Shown: positions 46,062 to 55,815 of the stretch, in pieces
How the letters are laid out: every line of letters starts with the position of its first letter
Numbering within the stretch: the stretch's first letter is position 1
Assembly: GCA_025941565.1 (NCBI GenBank)
Contig: JAPCYN010000007.1
Location: 1 to 64,000 of the forward strand
Origin: Legionella sp. 515359
GTDB lineage: Bacteria > Pseudomonadota > Gammaproteobacteria > Legionellales > Legionellaceae
Direction: 5' to 3'
DNA length: 64,000 nucleotides
Translations under genes and position numbers: made by a program
The notes under the pieces: model-generated
What the model was told of the DNA's origin: nothing
Databases searched by the model: none
Seen by the model: only the letters and a program-made list of their open reading frames with translations

Positions 46062-47063
46062 CTACGGAACAGCAACCAAGCGTAATAAGGAGTCAATAAA
46101 ATCGTCACTATTGATTCCTTCCGCTTCTGCTTCAAAGCTCAATAAAATTCGATGCCTTAATACATCATGTGCGATCACGTGAATGTCATCTGGAGTGACA
46201 TAATCTCTTCCACAAAGCCACGCATGAGCTTTGGAGCAACGATCTAAGGCAATCGTAGCGCGTGGGCTGGCACCAAAGCGTAACCAACGACCCAACTCTT
46301 CGCTATAAATGCCAGGGTTTCGAGTCGCTACTACCAATTGCACCAGGTACTTTTCTAATGCCTCACTGGTATGCACATTGAGTACTTGTTTGCGCGCTTC
46401 AAATAATGTTTTTTGTGACAATTTTTCTGATGCAGCAGGCTTGGCGGTCATAGTTGCACCTAAAGCTTCTTTGCGTGACAAGGCTAAAATATCATGCTCT
46501 ACCTTGGCATCAGGATAACTAATTTTTACATACATCAAAAATCGGTCTAATTGTGCTTCAGGCAAGGGATAAGTTCCTTCTTGCTCAATCGGGTTTTGTG
46601 TCGCCATTACTAAAAATAATTCAGGGAGAGGATAGGTTTTACCTCCTATAGTAACCTGTCTCTCGGCCATTGCCTCAAGTAAAGCGGATTGTACCTTCGC
46701 TGGGGCACGATTAATTTCATCGGCCAAAAGCAAATGATGGAATATGGGGCCTGGTTGAAATACAAAAGAACCATTTTGCGGATGGTATACATCCGTACCG
46801 GTTAAATCCCCGGGTAATAAATCGGGTGTAAACTGGATACGATGAAAATTACCCTCAACACCATCAGACAGTTCCTTAACTGCTCGAGTTTTTGCTAATC
46901 CAGGTGCCCCCTCAACTAATAAATGGCCATCAGCGAGTAAGGCAATGAGCAAACGTGAAATTAATCCATTCTGGCCTAAAATTTGCGAATTTAAGCGATG
47001 ACTTAACTGTAATATTTGGTGTTGCACAGTATTTCCAGTCTTATTGCCTTCTACTTGCTCCAT
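46062..47063 (-). CDS. moxR: MoxR-type AAA ATPase
   Basis: A 333-residue AAA+ ATPase. Walker A is GAPGLAKT, Walker B LLADEINRAPAKVQSALLEAM, and sensor 1 is in MATQNPIEQEGTYPLPEAQLDRF. The C-terminal lid has SPRATIALDRCSKAHAWLCGRDYV. MoxR proteins act as chaperone-like partners of VWA/DUF58 proteins. It heads the cluster; a 95-base gap precedes the DUF58 gene. Confidence 0.95.
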   Translation of the reverse strand: MEQVEGNKTGNTVQHQILQLSHRLNSQILGQNGLISRLLIALLADGHLLVEGAPGLAKTRAVKELSDGVEGNFHRIQFTPDLLPGDLTGTDVYHPQNGSFVFQPGPIFHHLLLADEINRAPAKVQSALLEAMAERQVTIGGKTYPLPELFLVMATQNPIEQEGTYPLPEAQLDRFLMYVKISYPDAKVEHDILALSRKEALGATMTAKPAASEKLSQKTLFEARKQVLNVHTSEALEKYLVQLVVATRNPGIYSEELGRWLRFGASPRATIALDRCSKAHAWLCGRDYVTPDDIHVIAHDVLRHRILLSFEAEAEGINSDDFIDSLLRLVAVP

Positions 47064-47195
47064 AGTTTCTACCTTAATCTAAATAACATCGAATCGAGTT
47101 AAATAAAAAGAACTTATCCTAGCGTGAATTGTACTCGCTGCCAAGTACTGAAAAATATTGTTTAAGAGAATCAAAAAGGTTGAGGGAGGGGTAAG

Positions 47196-47300
47196 CCTCA
47201 CAGCCATTAGGTTAAGGACTTTAATTTTACCCCCCACGTCCCGCGGACAAGCGCAGAACGTCGGTACTCGTGTTTATCCTTTAACTTAATGGCAGTGAGT
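47196..47300. mobile_element. MITE-like element with 20-bp imperfect terminal repeats
   Basis: CTCACAGCCATTAGGTTAAG at the left end mirrors CTTTAACTTAATGGCAGTGA at the right end, with two or three mismatches. About 60 bases lie between and include CGTCCCGCGGACAAGC, which recalls the palindrome at 9330. No gene is inside. The core ATTAAGTTAAA recurs in both ends of the piece at 49683-49802. No target-site duplication is clear. Confidence 0.55.
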
Positions 47301-47361
47301 GGAAGCCTGAGGAATCATTTGATTGCTGATCCTGGGTTATGCTTTCTTCGCCCGGAGTACA

Positions 47362-47871
47362 TTATTGTTGATAGTCGGGATGAAGCTCCAAGGGCATCAT
47401 TGTTTGTAGCTTCTGATAGAGAGAAAGAATCTCTTCACAAAAAACATGAAATTGTTGTTGGTTTTCCCATAAATCATAATCAGTTCCTTTAAGGAAAACC
47501 TGTTGTTTTGCTAAGGTCTTTAATAAAATGATTTCCTGACGAGAAAATCCTAGGTGATTATTTAATTCGACCAGTTCCATGAGATTTTTATGTTCTTTGA
47601 CTGGGCGGTGTTCGTGCAAACAATACGCTTTTAATGTCAGTTGAAAGGCATGGTACATCAATGAAGTAACAGGAGTTAATACCGTTAGCGGATCGGCTTG
47701 TCTAAATGTCCAATGGGTAATTTGCTGTAATAGATAATCGGCGGCATAGGCATGTTGTGTCGCAATATTGAGCATTTCCAAAGGGGATAAATAACGTTTG
47801 TCCATAAAGGCTTTTTCCTGTTTGATTCGATTTTTATGCAAGTATGTTAAAATGGCACTCATTATATCCAT
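47362..47871 (-). CDS. HEPN-like hypothetical protein
   Basis: A helical, soluble protein of 169 residues. A HEPN-like pattern is seen in VTSLMYHAFQLTLKAYCLHE (near residue 68) followed by KEHKNLMELVEL, with the first part carrying ATQHAYAADYLLQQ. The RNase motif Arg-x4-6-His of catalytic HEPN proteins is not evident. It diverges from the Dus gene; their starts are about 10 bases apart. Function unknown. Confidence 0.6.
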   Translation of the reverse strand: MDIMSAILTYLHKNRIKQEKAFMDKRYLSPLEMLNIATQHAYAADYLLQQITHWTFRQADPLTVLTPVTSLMYHAFQLTLKAYCLHEHRPVKEHKNLMELVELNNHLGFSRQEIILLKTLAKQQVFLKGTDYDLWENQQQFHVFCEEILSLYQKLQTMMPLELHPDYQQ

Positions 47872-47882
47872 GAATTAAATTG

Positions 47883-48836
47883 ATGCACGCTTTTATTAAC
47901 AGTTCTCTGAAAATAGGCTCTTTATCGTTGCCTAATCGGTTAATCCAAGGCCCTTTAGCGGGTTATAGCTGTGCGCCATTCAGAATATTATTTGATCATT
48001 ATAGCTCACCTGCATATTGTGTCACGGAGATGAGTTCAGCAACGGATATTCTTCATAAACATTCCGCAAACTCACGTTATGTTTATCGAGCACCGCAGGA
48101 ACAGATTCTGGCCTATCAAATTGCAGGCACAGAACCCCATATCCTGTCGCAAGCAGCACAACAATTGCAGCGTAACGGGGCAAATATTATTGATATCAAT
48201 TGCGGTTGCCCAAAACCTAAAATACGTAAGAAAGGCGCGGGAAGTGCCTTATTGGAAAAACCAGAGCACTTGGTGCGTATTGTGAGAGAAGTACGTGCGG
48301 TGCTTACTATTCCCTTAACGATAAAAATTCGCATTCAAGGAAATGAAAAGGATCTTCTGCTCGCGAAAAAAATTGAAGAAGCAGGAGCAGACGCGTTGAT
48401 TGTGCATGGTCGACGTTGGATTGATGATTATGATGTTGTTTCTGACTTGCAGCAAATCGCACAAATCAAACAAGGTATTTCTATTCCGGTGATTGCCAAT
48501 GGAGATATTCATGACGTTTCGAGTTTATACAGGGCAGTAGAATTAAGTGGTTGTGATGCTTATATGATTTCACGTGCAGGAAGTGGCAAGCCCTGGCTCT
48601 ATCAAGAGTTATTAGAGCAGCAGCATGTTACCGTGAGTTTAACGGAGAAAATCAGTCTTTTTATGACGCATTTACAAGGATTAGCAATCCTGGAAGATGA
48701 GTATAAGGCAGTTTTACAAAGCAAGTCTTTAGTGCGTTATTATTTTGGCAAATTGTTTAGCGAGTCGTTATTAAATCGTTTTTATTCATTGGATTCTTTG
48801 GATAAGATTCAGTGCTTGTTGCGATCATTGTTTTAA
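47883..48836 (+). CDS. tRNA-dihydrouridine synthase family protein
   Basis: A 317-residue FMN enzyme. LIQGPLAGYSCAPFR near the N-terminus, INCGCPKPKIRKKGAGSALLE with the catalytic Cys, ALIVHGRR and IPVIANGDI are Dus signatures. DusA, B or C cannot be separated by eye; the CPxxKxxxKGAGSALL pattern is nearest DusB/DusC. It reduces uridine in the tRNA D-loop. The N-terminus starts at ATG 47883 (a TTG precedes it). Confidence 0.88.
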   Translation: MHAFINSSLKIGSLSLPNRLIQGPLAGYSCAPFRILFDHYSSPAYCVTEMSSATDILHKHSANSRYVYRAPQEQILAYQIAGTEPHILSQAAQQLQRNGANIIDINCGCPKPKIRKKGAGSALLEKPEHLVRIVREVRAVLTIPLTIKIRIQGNEKDLLLAKKIEEAGADALIVHGRRWIDDYDVVSDLQQIAQIKQGISIPVIANGDIHDVSSLYRAVELSGCDAYMISRAGSGKPWLYQELLEQQHVTVSLTEKISLFMTHLQGLAILEDEYKAVLQSKSLVRYYFGKLFSESLLNRFYSLDSLDKIQCLLRSLF

Positions 48837-48882
48837 GAGAGCCCAAATCAAATCACTGTAATCTTGATTATAAAACATAGGA

Positions 48883-49638
48883 TTAGCCCAGTAAGCTTCT
48901 TCCTCCATCCACTTTGAGAATTTGTCCAGTAATATAAGGATTTTCAGCCAAAGCTAAAATTGCCTGAGCAATGTATTCTGGATTACCATGTTTTTTTAAC
49001 GGTGTTTTCGCAATAATTTTTTCTTGTGTTTCTGGGGTTAACGTATTGGAGTTTTCAGGCCAGACAATGGCGCCTGGAGCAACTGCATTAACCCGGATTT
49101 CGGGAGCAAATTCACGCGCCAGGCTTTTTGTTTGCATTTCCAACGCCGCTTTGCTTTGGCAATAAGCAGAGTATCCTTTCAGGGGTTTTTCTGCATGGGT
49201 GTCGCTCACATTGATAATTACACCCGAGTGTTTTGCTAATAAATGACGTGCCGCGAGACTCATTAAAAAAGGTGCTTTGACATGGATGTCAAAAAGGGCA
49301 TTCCAATCCGTTTCAGAAAAGGCAGTAAATTCTGTGCGAATGAAAACAGAGGCATTATTGACTAAGAGATCCAAACGTCCGGCCCAATCCTGAACTGCAG
49401 TCATAATTTCTGCTGCAGCGCATGCCGCTGATAATTCTCTTTGTAAAACAAAGGCACTATCGGGTCGTTGATTATTTAAGCCTGCGGCAAGAGAATGGGC
49501 TTCTTGCAATGAATGATGGCAATGAATCACTACTTTATATCCTGCTGCATGCAGTTTTTTGACTGCAGCTGCACCAATGCGGCGTGCACCGCCGGTGACT
49601 AAAGCAACTTTCACTTCTTGTTTGTTTGTCGGATTCAA
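48883..49638 (-). CDS. Pteridine reductase-like SDR (FolM-type)
   Basis: A 251-residue short-chain dehydrogenase. TGGARRIGAAAVKKLHAAGY has the Arg-Arg-Ile-Gly variant typical of pteridine reductases and FolM, with NNASVF, SAYCQSKAALEM (Tyr-x-x-x-Lys catalytic pair) and VDGGRSLLG. These enzymes reduce dihydrobiopterin, dihydrofolate or dihydromonapterin with NADPH. A PTPS-family gene lies about 1.3 kb further on, so a pterin role is likely. The stop faces the Dus gene. Confidence 0.85.
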   Translation of the reverse strand: MNPTNKQEVKVALVTGGARRIGAAAVKKLHAAGYKVVIHCHHSLQEAHSLAAGLNNQRPDSAFVLQRELSAACAAAEIMTAVQDWAGRLDLLVNNASVFIRTEFTAFSETDWNALFDIHVKAPFLMSLAARHLLAKHSGVIINVSDTHAEKPLKGYSAYCQSKAALEMQTKSLAREFAPEIRVNAVAPGAIVWPENSNTLTPETQEKIIAKTPLKKHGNPEYIAQAILALAENPYITGQILKVDGGRSLLG

Positions 49639-49682
49639 TGTATGTTTCCTATTCTAAATTATCCCGGGTTTTACCTGTTGCG

Positions 49683-49802
49683 ATTAAGTTAAAAAGAAAG
49701 CCCCTCTCCCACGAATGGGGGATAGGTAGGAGTGAGGGGGCCTTCATCTGCCCTCACGGACACTTCTCTTTTGTGTGGAGAAGAACTATTGTTTAACTTA
49801 AT
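49683..49802. repeat. Repeat composite with inverted ATTAAGTTAAA ends
   Basis: ATTAAGTTAAA at 49683-49693 is repeated in reverse as TTTAACTTAAT at 49792-49802. Between them are CCCCTCTCCC and CTGCCCTCACGGACACTTCTC, relatives of the 26202 repeat. GGCAGAGAG on the right edge parallels GGCAGTGAG of the 47196 element. It may be a second, more diverged copy of that element with another repeat inserted. Confidence 0.5.
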
Positions 49803-49847
49803 GGCAGAGAGGGTTTCCCTCAAGCTACAAATTTTTAAAGTATAATT

Positions 49848-50960
49848 ATGAGTATAATACAAACCTTACACGCGCTACTGACCGAACGCCAGGCGATTCC
49901 TTTTGTCGAATTTATGCAGCTTGCATTGTACGCTCCTGGTGAAGGATATTACAGTTCCGGGTTGCAAAAATTAGGGAAGCATGGTGATTTTATTACTGCT
50001 CCTGAACTTACGCCCTTATTTGGTAAAACGCTAGCGAATCAGTGCCAGCAAGTATTAATGGAACTTGAATCTCCGGTGTTATTCGAGTTTGGTGCAGGTT
50101 CTGGTGCCCTTTGTGTCGCTGTGTTAGAACATCTGGCGGAACATAACGCTTTGCCAGACGCATATTACATTTTGGAGGTCAGCTCTAATTTACAGCATCG
50201 TCAACAGGAACTCATCGCACAAAAAATTCCTCATTTAGCGCACTTGGTTACCTGGCTTGATCGTTGGCCAGAAATTCCTTTCAATGGAGTAGTCCTGGCC
50301 AATGAAGTTTTAGATGCGATGCCGGTACACCGTTTTATGAAAACAGAACAAGGCATTATGGAAAGTTATGTTGCTTTGAATGAGCAGCAACAATTAATTG
50401 AACAATTTAAACCCTGTCATAATCAGCGCTTACTGGATTACATTAATAATCGATTATCACTGCCAAACATCCCTTATCTTTCTGAAGTGAATCTTTTTAT
50501 TGATGATTGGATCTTGAATAATTATCAGATGCTAAAACAAGGTGTGGTGTTTTTGATTGATTACGGATTTCCTCGCCATGAATATTATCATCCCGATCGT
50601 AATCAGGGTACTTTAATGTGTCATTATCAACATCAAAGTCATCCGGATCCGTTGTTGCATCCAGGGAAGCAAGACATTACCGCGCACGTGGATTTTACGC
50701 ATGTTGCAGAAGCGGGACAACAGGCCGGTTTTCATATTGCGGGCTTTACAAATCAAGCCTCTTTTTTGCTGGCAAACGGTTTGCTAAGCTTGATTAATAT
50801 CCTGGATAATGAGTTAGAGCAAGTACGGGCGAAACACGCGGTAAAACAACTTACCCTTCCCAGTGAAATGGGGGAGTTATTTAAAGTAATCGCATTAAGT
50901 AAACATGTGGAAATTTCCTTAAACGGATTTCTATTAAATGATAAACGAGTGAGTTTATGA
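49848..50960 (+). CDS. MidA/NDUFAF7-type SAM-dependent methyltransferase
   Basis: A 370-residue methyltransferase of the MidA family. VEFMQLALYAPGEGYYSSG and DFITAPELTPLFG are hallmarks, FEFGAGSGALCVAVLEHL is the SAM loop, and VVLANEVLDAMPVHRF is conserved. In eukaryotes the homologue NDUFAF7 methylates an Arg of complex I; the bacterial substrate is unknown to me. It overlaps the PTPS-family gene by 4 bases. Confidence 0.88.
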   Translation: MSIIQTLHALLTERQAIPFVEFMQLALYAPGEGYYSSGLQKLGKHGDFITAPELTPLFGKTLANQCQQVLMELESPVLFEFGAGSGALCVAVLEHLAEHNALPDAYYILEVSSNLQHRQQELIAQKIPHLAHLVTWLDRWPEIPFNGVVLANEVLDAMPVHRFMKTEQGIMESYVALNEQQQLIEQFKPCHNQRLLDYINNRLSLPNIPYLSEVNLFIDDWILNNYQMLKQGVVFLIDYGFPRHEYYHPDRNQGTLMCHYQHQSHPDPLLHPGKQDITAHVDFTHVAEAGQQAGFHIAGFTNQASFLLANGLLSLINILDNELEQVRAKHAVKQLTLPSEMGELFKVIALSKHVEISLNGFLLNDKRVSL

Positions 50961-51463
50961 ACATAAAAAGATACCTGACAACGGTGGAATTACAAAAAGA
51001 GTCCATGAAATTTTCTGCGGGTCATACGACTATTTTCTCTGCAACAGAAAGAGAACCATTACACGGCCATATGTATGGGGTTTATTTGGCGCTTACTACT
51101 TGGGTTGAAGAAAATGGGATGACCTTTGATTATCGCTATTACAAAGAACGAGTCCATAAATTATGCCGTTATTTGAATCAAACTTTTTTGATGCCGCAAT
51201 TTTCTCCTTTTCTGGAATATGCCGAGGATGAGGAATATTATTACTTTACATTTAATCACAAGAAAATTCCTTTTCTTAAAGAAGACGTGACTTTATTGCC
51301 AGTAACCAATATTACCGTTGAAGAACTGTCTCGGTGGTTTGTGCGAGAACTGATTAAAGATAAAGAAGAGTTGGATCGTCACCGTATAGAGACGGTTGTG
51401 GTCAAGGTTTTTTCTGCCCCAGGGCAATCAGCCAATCATCAATGGCAAAGAGTGCATGAATAA
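50957..51463 (+). CDS. 6-pyruvoyltetrahydropterin synthase family protein, PTPS-III-like
   Basis: A 168-residue protein. KFSAGHTT supplies the first zinc His and REPLHGHMYGVYL the other two. Canonical members have a catalytic Cys before HGH; here the residues before HGH are Glu-Pro-Leu, i.e. ExxHGH, the pattern of the PTPS-III group, which can make 6-hydroxymethyl-dihydropterin in place of FolB. The chain is longer than QueD (about 120), with an acidic middle insert (EYAEDEEYYYF). It is coupled to the methyltransferase and overlaps the priA start. Confidence 0.8.
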   Translation: MNIKRYLTTVELQKESMKFSAGHTTIFSATEREPLHGHMYGVYLALTTWVEENGMTFDYRYYKERVHKLCRYLNQTFLMPQFSPFLEYAEDEEYYYFTFNHKKIPFLKEDVTLLPVTNITVEELSRWFVRELIKDKEELDRHRIETVVVKVFSAPGQSANHQWQRVHE

Positions 51464-53735
51464 AAGCAATTACGATCATTCTATGGAAAACTCTCTGGTG
51501 TCAATGTCTGCAGACGCATCCCTGGAAGTGAGCAATCGTGATGGCTGTAGGAAATCTGGAAATACTATTTATCAAATTTGTATTCCACATACACATCGAG
51601 ATTTTTTTGATTATGTTACGGAAGGACTTACTCCCAGCATCGGAGCACGTGTATGGGTTCCTTTTCGCAAACAAACACGTTTAGGTTTGGTGGTTGGTAA
51701 AAACGAATCCTCATCTGATGTTGGATCATTAAAAAACATCAGTACGATTGTTGATGACCAGCCACTAATTGATAAAGAAACATTAACTTTATGTTCCTGG
51801 ATTGCCACTTATTATCAATCGCCCTTGTCTGAAGTATTACCACTCGCTTTACCTAAAAAATATCGATTGGGGCAGCCTTGCCAATTACCCATGGATGATT
51901 TTTATCAATTGGCATTATCTCCGGAAGAGGCCAAAAAGCTTATTCCTGCCCGGGCACGTAAACAATTGGAACTGGTTGAGTTCTTGAGTACACAAAAAGA
52001 ACCGGTTACCAAAAAATGTTTGACCGAAAAAGGATTTAACTCCACCCAACTCAGTAGCTTACTTGCCGCGCACGTTCTTTCTTTATCCCAGCAAATTATG
52101 TTGCCAGTAAAGGCAGATAGCTCACCATCCCTCCCCTTAATGCTTAATCCTGAGCAAGCTGTGGCCGTAGCTGCGATCACCGAGGCATTACATCAATATC
52201 AGTGTTTTTTATTGCATGGTGTTACAGGGAGTGGCAAAACAGAAGTTTATTTGCACCTTATCGCTAAGGTACTTGAACAACAAAAACAAGTTTTGGTTCT
52301 GGTGCCCGAGATTGGATTAACCCCGCAATTAGTATCGCGTTTTACAGCGCGTTTTAAACAACCCATTGCAGTGATCCATTCCGGATTAAATGAATCAGAA
52401 CGACAGATTGCTTGGCAATTAGCAAAAGAAAGCAAAGTGAAAATGGTCATTGGAACCCGGGCGGCTATTTTTACACCGATGCCTGATTTAGGGCTCATTG
52501 TGATTGATGAAGAGCATGATGCATCATTAAAGCAAATGGAGGGGGTGCGCTATTCCGCGCGAGATACCGCCTTAATGCGCGCACATTTAGCGAATATACC
52601 TATTATTTTGGGGTCAGCAACCCCTAGTTTGGAAAGCATGTACAACGCAATGCAAAAGAAATACACGTTGTTATGCTTGACTCATAAAGCACTCTCTACA
52701 ACCCCTTTGCATTATCAACTGATTGATTTGCGCTCACAAACCCTGCAACATGGTTTGGCAACGCCAACCTTACATGTCATTAAAGAGCATTTACTCAAAC
52801 AAAATCAGGTTTTGGTATTCATTAATCGTCGCGGTTTTTCTCCGGTCCTGTTATGCCATCAATGCGGTTGGATGGTTGATTGTCGCGCTTGTGACAGCCA
52901 TTTAACGTTGCATAAACAGTTAGGACAGATGATCTGTCATCATTGTGGATTAACTCAAAAAACTCCGGATCGCTGTCGCAATTGCCACAGCATGGAACTG
53001 ATTCCAGTTGGAGCAGGTACCCAACGCATTCATGAGTTTTTAAGCGCGTACTTTCCAAGCACGGAGGTCGTGCGTATCGATCGCGATGCCGTCCGTAAAA
53101 AAAATTCTTTGGATGAGCATTTGGACAAAATCCATAATGGCAAGGCACAGTTAATCGTTGGCACTCAAATGTTAGCAAAAGGCCACCATTTTCCACGTCT
53201 TTCGTTGGTTGTTGTTTTGGATGCAGATGCGGGGCTTTATAATCAGGATTTTCGCGCTCTGGAACATTTAGGACAATTGTTAATGCAAGTTTCCGGACGA
53301 GCAGGTCGAGCAGAACAAGCCGGTCAAGTTTTGATTCAAACCCATTTGCCCAATCACCCCTTGCTGAATTTATTGATTCAACAAGGATATGAGCAATTTG
53401 CGGAGGCTTTATTAACGACACGTCAACAAGCCCAGCTGCCTCCTTTTCACTATCTGGCCGTAATTAGAGCACAAGGGAAAGTAGCTGGAAGTGTGTTAAA
53501 ATTTTTGCATGCAGCCAAAGAGCAAATCCTGACCCACTCGATTACCGTAATGGGGCCAGCGCCTGCCCCTATGCCACGTAAAGCCAATCAATACCGTATG
53601 CAGTTGTTACTGAAATCTTCCTCAAGAAAAATCCTGAAAAACTCCTTAACGCAATTGCGTGAATGGCTGGCAGGAAATAAATTAGGTAATGGCGTACGTT
53701 GGAATGTAGATGTAGATCCTATGGATTTATCATGA
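51456..53735 (+). CDS. priA: Primosomal protein N' (replication restart helicase PriA)
   Basis: About 759 residues. It shows the PriA N-terminal DNA-binding domain (IPHTHRDFFDYVTEGL), Walker A GVTGSGKTEVYL, DEEH in VIDEEHDASLKQ and the zinc-binding cysteines in CHQCGWMVDCRACD and CHHCGLTQKTPDRCRNC. It reassembles the replisome at stalled forks. ATG 51456 gives a 35-residue extension; an ATG at 51483 or 51513 would shorten it. Its stop overlaps the thioesterase start. Confidence 0.95.
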   Translation: MNKSNYDHSMENSLVSMSADASLEVSNRDGCRKSGNTIYQICIPHTHRDFFDYVTEGLTPSIGARVWVPFRKQTRLGLVVGKNESSSDVGSLKNISTIVDDQPLIDKETLTLCSWIATYYQSPLSEVLPLALPKKYRLGQPCQLPMDDFYQLALSPEEAKKLIPARARKQLELVEFLSTQKEPVTKKCLTEKGFNSTQLSSLLAAHVLSLSQQIMLPVKADSSPSLPLMLNPEQAVAVAAITEALHQYQCFLLHGVTGSGKTEVYLHLIAKVLEQQKQVLVLVPEIGLTPQLVSRFTARFKQPIAVIHSGLNESERQIAWQLAKESKVKMVIGTRAAIFTPMPDLGLIVIDEEHDASLKQMEGVRYSARDTALMRAHLANIPIILGSATPSLESMYNAMQKKYTLLCLTHKALSTTPLHYQLIDLRSQTLQHGLATPTLHVIKEHLLKQNQVLVFINRRGFSPVLLCHQCGWMVDCRACDSHLTLHKQLGQMICHHCGLTQKTPDRCRNCHSMELIPVGAGTQRIHEFLSAYFPSTEVVRIDRDAVRKKNSLDEHLDKIHNGKAQLIVGTQMLAKGHHFPRLSLVVVLDADAGLYNQDFRALEHLGQLLMQVSGRAGRAEQAGQVLIQTHLPNHPLLNLLIQQGYEQFAEALLTTRQQAQLPPFHYLAVIRAQGKVAGSVLKFLHAAKEQILTHSITVMGPAPAPMPRKANQYRMQLLLKSSSRKILKNSLTQLREWLAGNKLGNGVRWNVDVDPMDLS

Positions 53736-54148
53736 TGGAGATAGAAGTGACTGACACGAAGATTGAAATACATAAAAAAATTTTTCCCATTGCCTGGGGC
53801 GATATGGATGCACTGGGACACGTAAATAATGCTCGCTATTTTGATTATTTTCAGGAAGCACGTATTGACTGGTTAAGAGAACTCAATATCAGGATGACTG
53901 ACAAAACGGGACCTGTAGTGATTCATGTTGCCTGTACCTTTTTAAAACCGGTCATTTATCCTGCAACAGTGACTCTGTGTTCAAAAATACACAGCCTTGG
54001 AAACTCCAGCATGATGATGGATCATGATCTGTATCAAGATGATGTCATCATGGCACAAGGAAGCTGTAAAATTGTTTGGGTGGATTATACACAAAATAAA
54101 TCGGTACCTTTACCCGATGAGATCCGCAGACTTTTTGAAATAAAGTAG
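53732..54148 (+). CDS. Acyl-CoA thioesterase (4HBT hot-dog fold)
   Basis: About 138 residues of the YbgC/4-hydroxybenzoyl-CoA thioesterase type. The hallmark is PIAWGDMDALGHVNNARYFDYFQEARIDWL with the catalytic Asp, then ACTFLKPVIYPATVTLCSKI. It hydrolyses acyl-CoA; the substrate is not predictable. The ATG at 53732 overlaps the priA stop, so it is coupled to priA. The frame is open further back in priA but the fold begins after the second Met. Confidence 0.85.
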   Translation: MMEIEVTDTKIEIHKKIFPIAWGDMDALGHVNNARYFDYFQEARIDWLRELNIRMTDKTGPVVIHVACTFLKPVIYPATVTLCSKIHSLGNSSMMMDHDLYQDDVIMAQGSCKIVWVDYTQNKSVPLPDEIRRLFEIK

Positions 54149-54161
54149 TCGAGGGGAAGAT

Positions 54162-54193
54162 GCGGAACCTGGCCATGATTCCCCAGGTTCCGC
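54162..54193. terminator. Bidirectional hairpin between thioesterase and thyA
   Basis: GCGGAACCTGG and CCAGGTTCCGC form a perfect 11-bp stem around CCATGATTCC. It is placed between convergent genes and should end both transcripts. It is also related to the GTAGCCTGGG family. Confidence 0.6.
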
Positions 54194-54218
54194 TGCATCG
54201 AAGCTACAACAGGTACTT

Positions 54219-55013
54219 TTAAACTGCAATTGGTGCTTTGATTGCAGGATGGGATTGGTAATTTACGAATTCAAAATCATCATAAACATATTCAAATAAC
54301 GATTGCGGTTTGCGTTTGATGTTTAAGGTGGCTAAGGGTAAGGGTTCTCTGGCTAATTGAGTGCGTGCTTGCTCCAGATGATTGAGGTACAAATGGCAAT
54401 CGCCACCAGTCCATATAAAATCACCGACATTGAGATTACATTGCTGAGCAACCATGTGGGTGAGCAGAGAATAAGATGCAATGTTAAAAGGTACTCCTAA
54501 AAATACATCAGCAGAGCGTTGATACAACTGACAAGACAGAGTTTTATTCGCTACATAAAATTGGAATAGGGCATGACATGGCATTAAAGCCATTTGATCC
54601 AGTTCCCCAACATTCCAGGCACTGACCAGCAAGCGGCGTGAGTCAGGATTGGTTTTTATTTGTTGTACAATGTCACTCAGTTGATCGATGGTGCGACCAT
54701 CGGCTGTTGGCCAATTTCGCCATTGCTTACCGTACACAGGTCCCAAATCACCCTTGTTATCAGCCCATTCGTCCCAAATAGTAACCCCGTTTTCATTTAA
54801 ATAGGCAATATTGGTATCGCCTTTCAAAAACCAAAGTAATTCATGCACAATACTGCGCATGTGTAGTTTCTTGGTAGTTACCAAAGGAAAACCTTGGCGT
54901 AAATCAAATCGCATTTGGTAGCCAAAAACCGATAAGGTCCCTGTGCCTGTTCGGTCAGTTTTTTGGGTACCGTGTTGTAAAATATGCTCTAACAAGTTCA
55001 AATAAGTTTTCAT
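54219..55013 (-). CDS. thyA: Thymidylate synthase ThyA
   Basis: 264 residues, the E. coli size. The catalytic Cys is in [12 protein letters not shown] and the phosphate-binding Arg in [19 protein letters not shown]. It makes dTMP from dUMP with methylene-tetrahydrofolate and so produces dihydrofolate. Its start overlaps the lgt stop by 4 bases, the same lgt-thyA order as in enterobacteria. Confidence 0.97.
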   Translation of the reverse strand: MKTYLNLLEHILQHGTQKTDRTGTGTLSVFGYQMRFDLRQGFPLVTTKKLHMRSIVHELLWFLKGDTNIAYLNENGVTIWDEWADNKGDLGPVYGKQWRNWPTADGRTIDQLSDIVQQIKTNPDSRRLLVSAWNVGELDQMALMPCHALFQFYVANKTLSCQLYQRSADVFLGVPFNIASYSLLTHMVAQQCNLNVGDFIWTGGDCHLYLNHLEQARTQLAREPLPLATLNIKRKPQSLFEYVYDDFEFVNYQSHPAIKAPIAV

Positions 55014-55780
55014 CGTTTAACCCACCATAACCAAAATCCCAGCAATAACATAGGAATAGATAAAATTTGTCCCATAGTCAACCATCCGAAGGCAATATAG
55101 CCAAGTTGTGGATCCGGTTGTCGGAAAAATTCAGCAATGATACGACAAGCTGCATACCCCATTAGAAAAACAGCCATTATTCGGCCAGTAGGGCGCGGTT
55201 TGCGGGCATAAATCCAAACAAGAAGAAACAAACCAATTCCTTCCAGACCAAATTCATACAGCTCTGAAGGATGACGCGGTTGATTGTCAACGTGACTATA
55301 GACCATACCCCATGGCATGTCAGTAACTCGTCCCCATAATTCACCATTGATAAAATTACCAATTCGACCAGCGCCTAGGCCTATGGGAACCAGCGGCACA
55401 ATAAAATCGCCTACTTCCAAGAAGGATTTGCCACTTTTGCGAGAAAAGAGCCAGACCGCAGTTGCGACACCAAGTACGCCTCCATGGAAAGACATTCCTC
55501 CTTGCCAGATTTTAAATAATGACAAGGGAGCATGCACTAACTCCGGGAAGTTATAAAAAAGCATATAACCGATGCGCCCACCAATAATGACTCCGAGGGC
55601 CGCATAAAAGATCAAATCACTGATTTGTTCCGAGGTCCAATTCAGTTGATAGTGCTTTGCGCGCCAATGAGCGAGTAGCCAGCCACTTACAAAACCAATC
55701 AGATACATTAATCCGTACCAATGAACGTGTAACGGGCCTATTGAAAATGCTACAGGATTTATGTAAGGAAAGGTGAGCAT
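55010..55780 (-). CDS. lgt: Prolipoprotein diacylglyceryl transferase Lgt
   Basis: A 256-residue seven-helix enzyme that adds diacylglycerol to the lipobox Cys. It has [36 protein letters not shown] and the Lgt signature [14 protein letters not shown]. It would process the MacA-like lipoprotein among others. It is preceded by ptsP (35 bases). Confidence 0.96.
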   Translation of the reverse strand: MLTFPYINPVAFSIGPLHVHWYGLMYLIGFVSGWLLAHWRAKHYQLNWTSEQISDLIFYAALGVIIGGRIGYMLFYNFPELVHAPLSLFKIWQGGMSFHGGVLGVATAVWLFSRKSGKSFLEVGDFIVPLVPIGLGAGRIGNFINGELWGRVTDMPWGMVYSHVDNQPRHPSELYEFGLEGIGLFLLVWIYARKPRPTGRIMAVFLMGYAACRIIAEFFRQPDPQLGYIAFGWLTMGQILSIPMLLLGFWLWWVKR

Positions 55781-55815
55781 ATCTGTTTAAGTTCCTTGTT
55801 CAATCAGGTTTCTGT

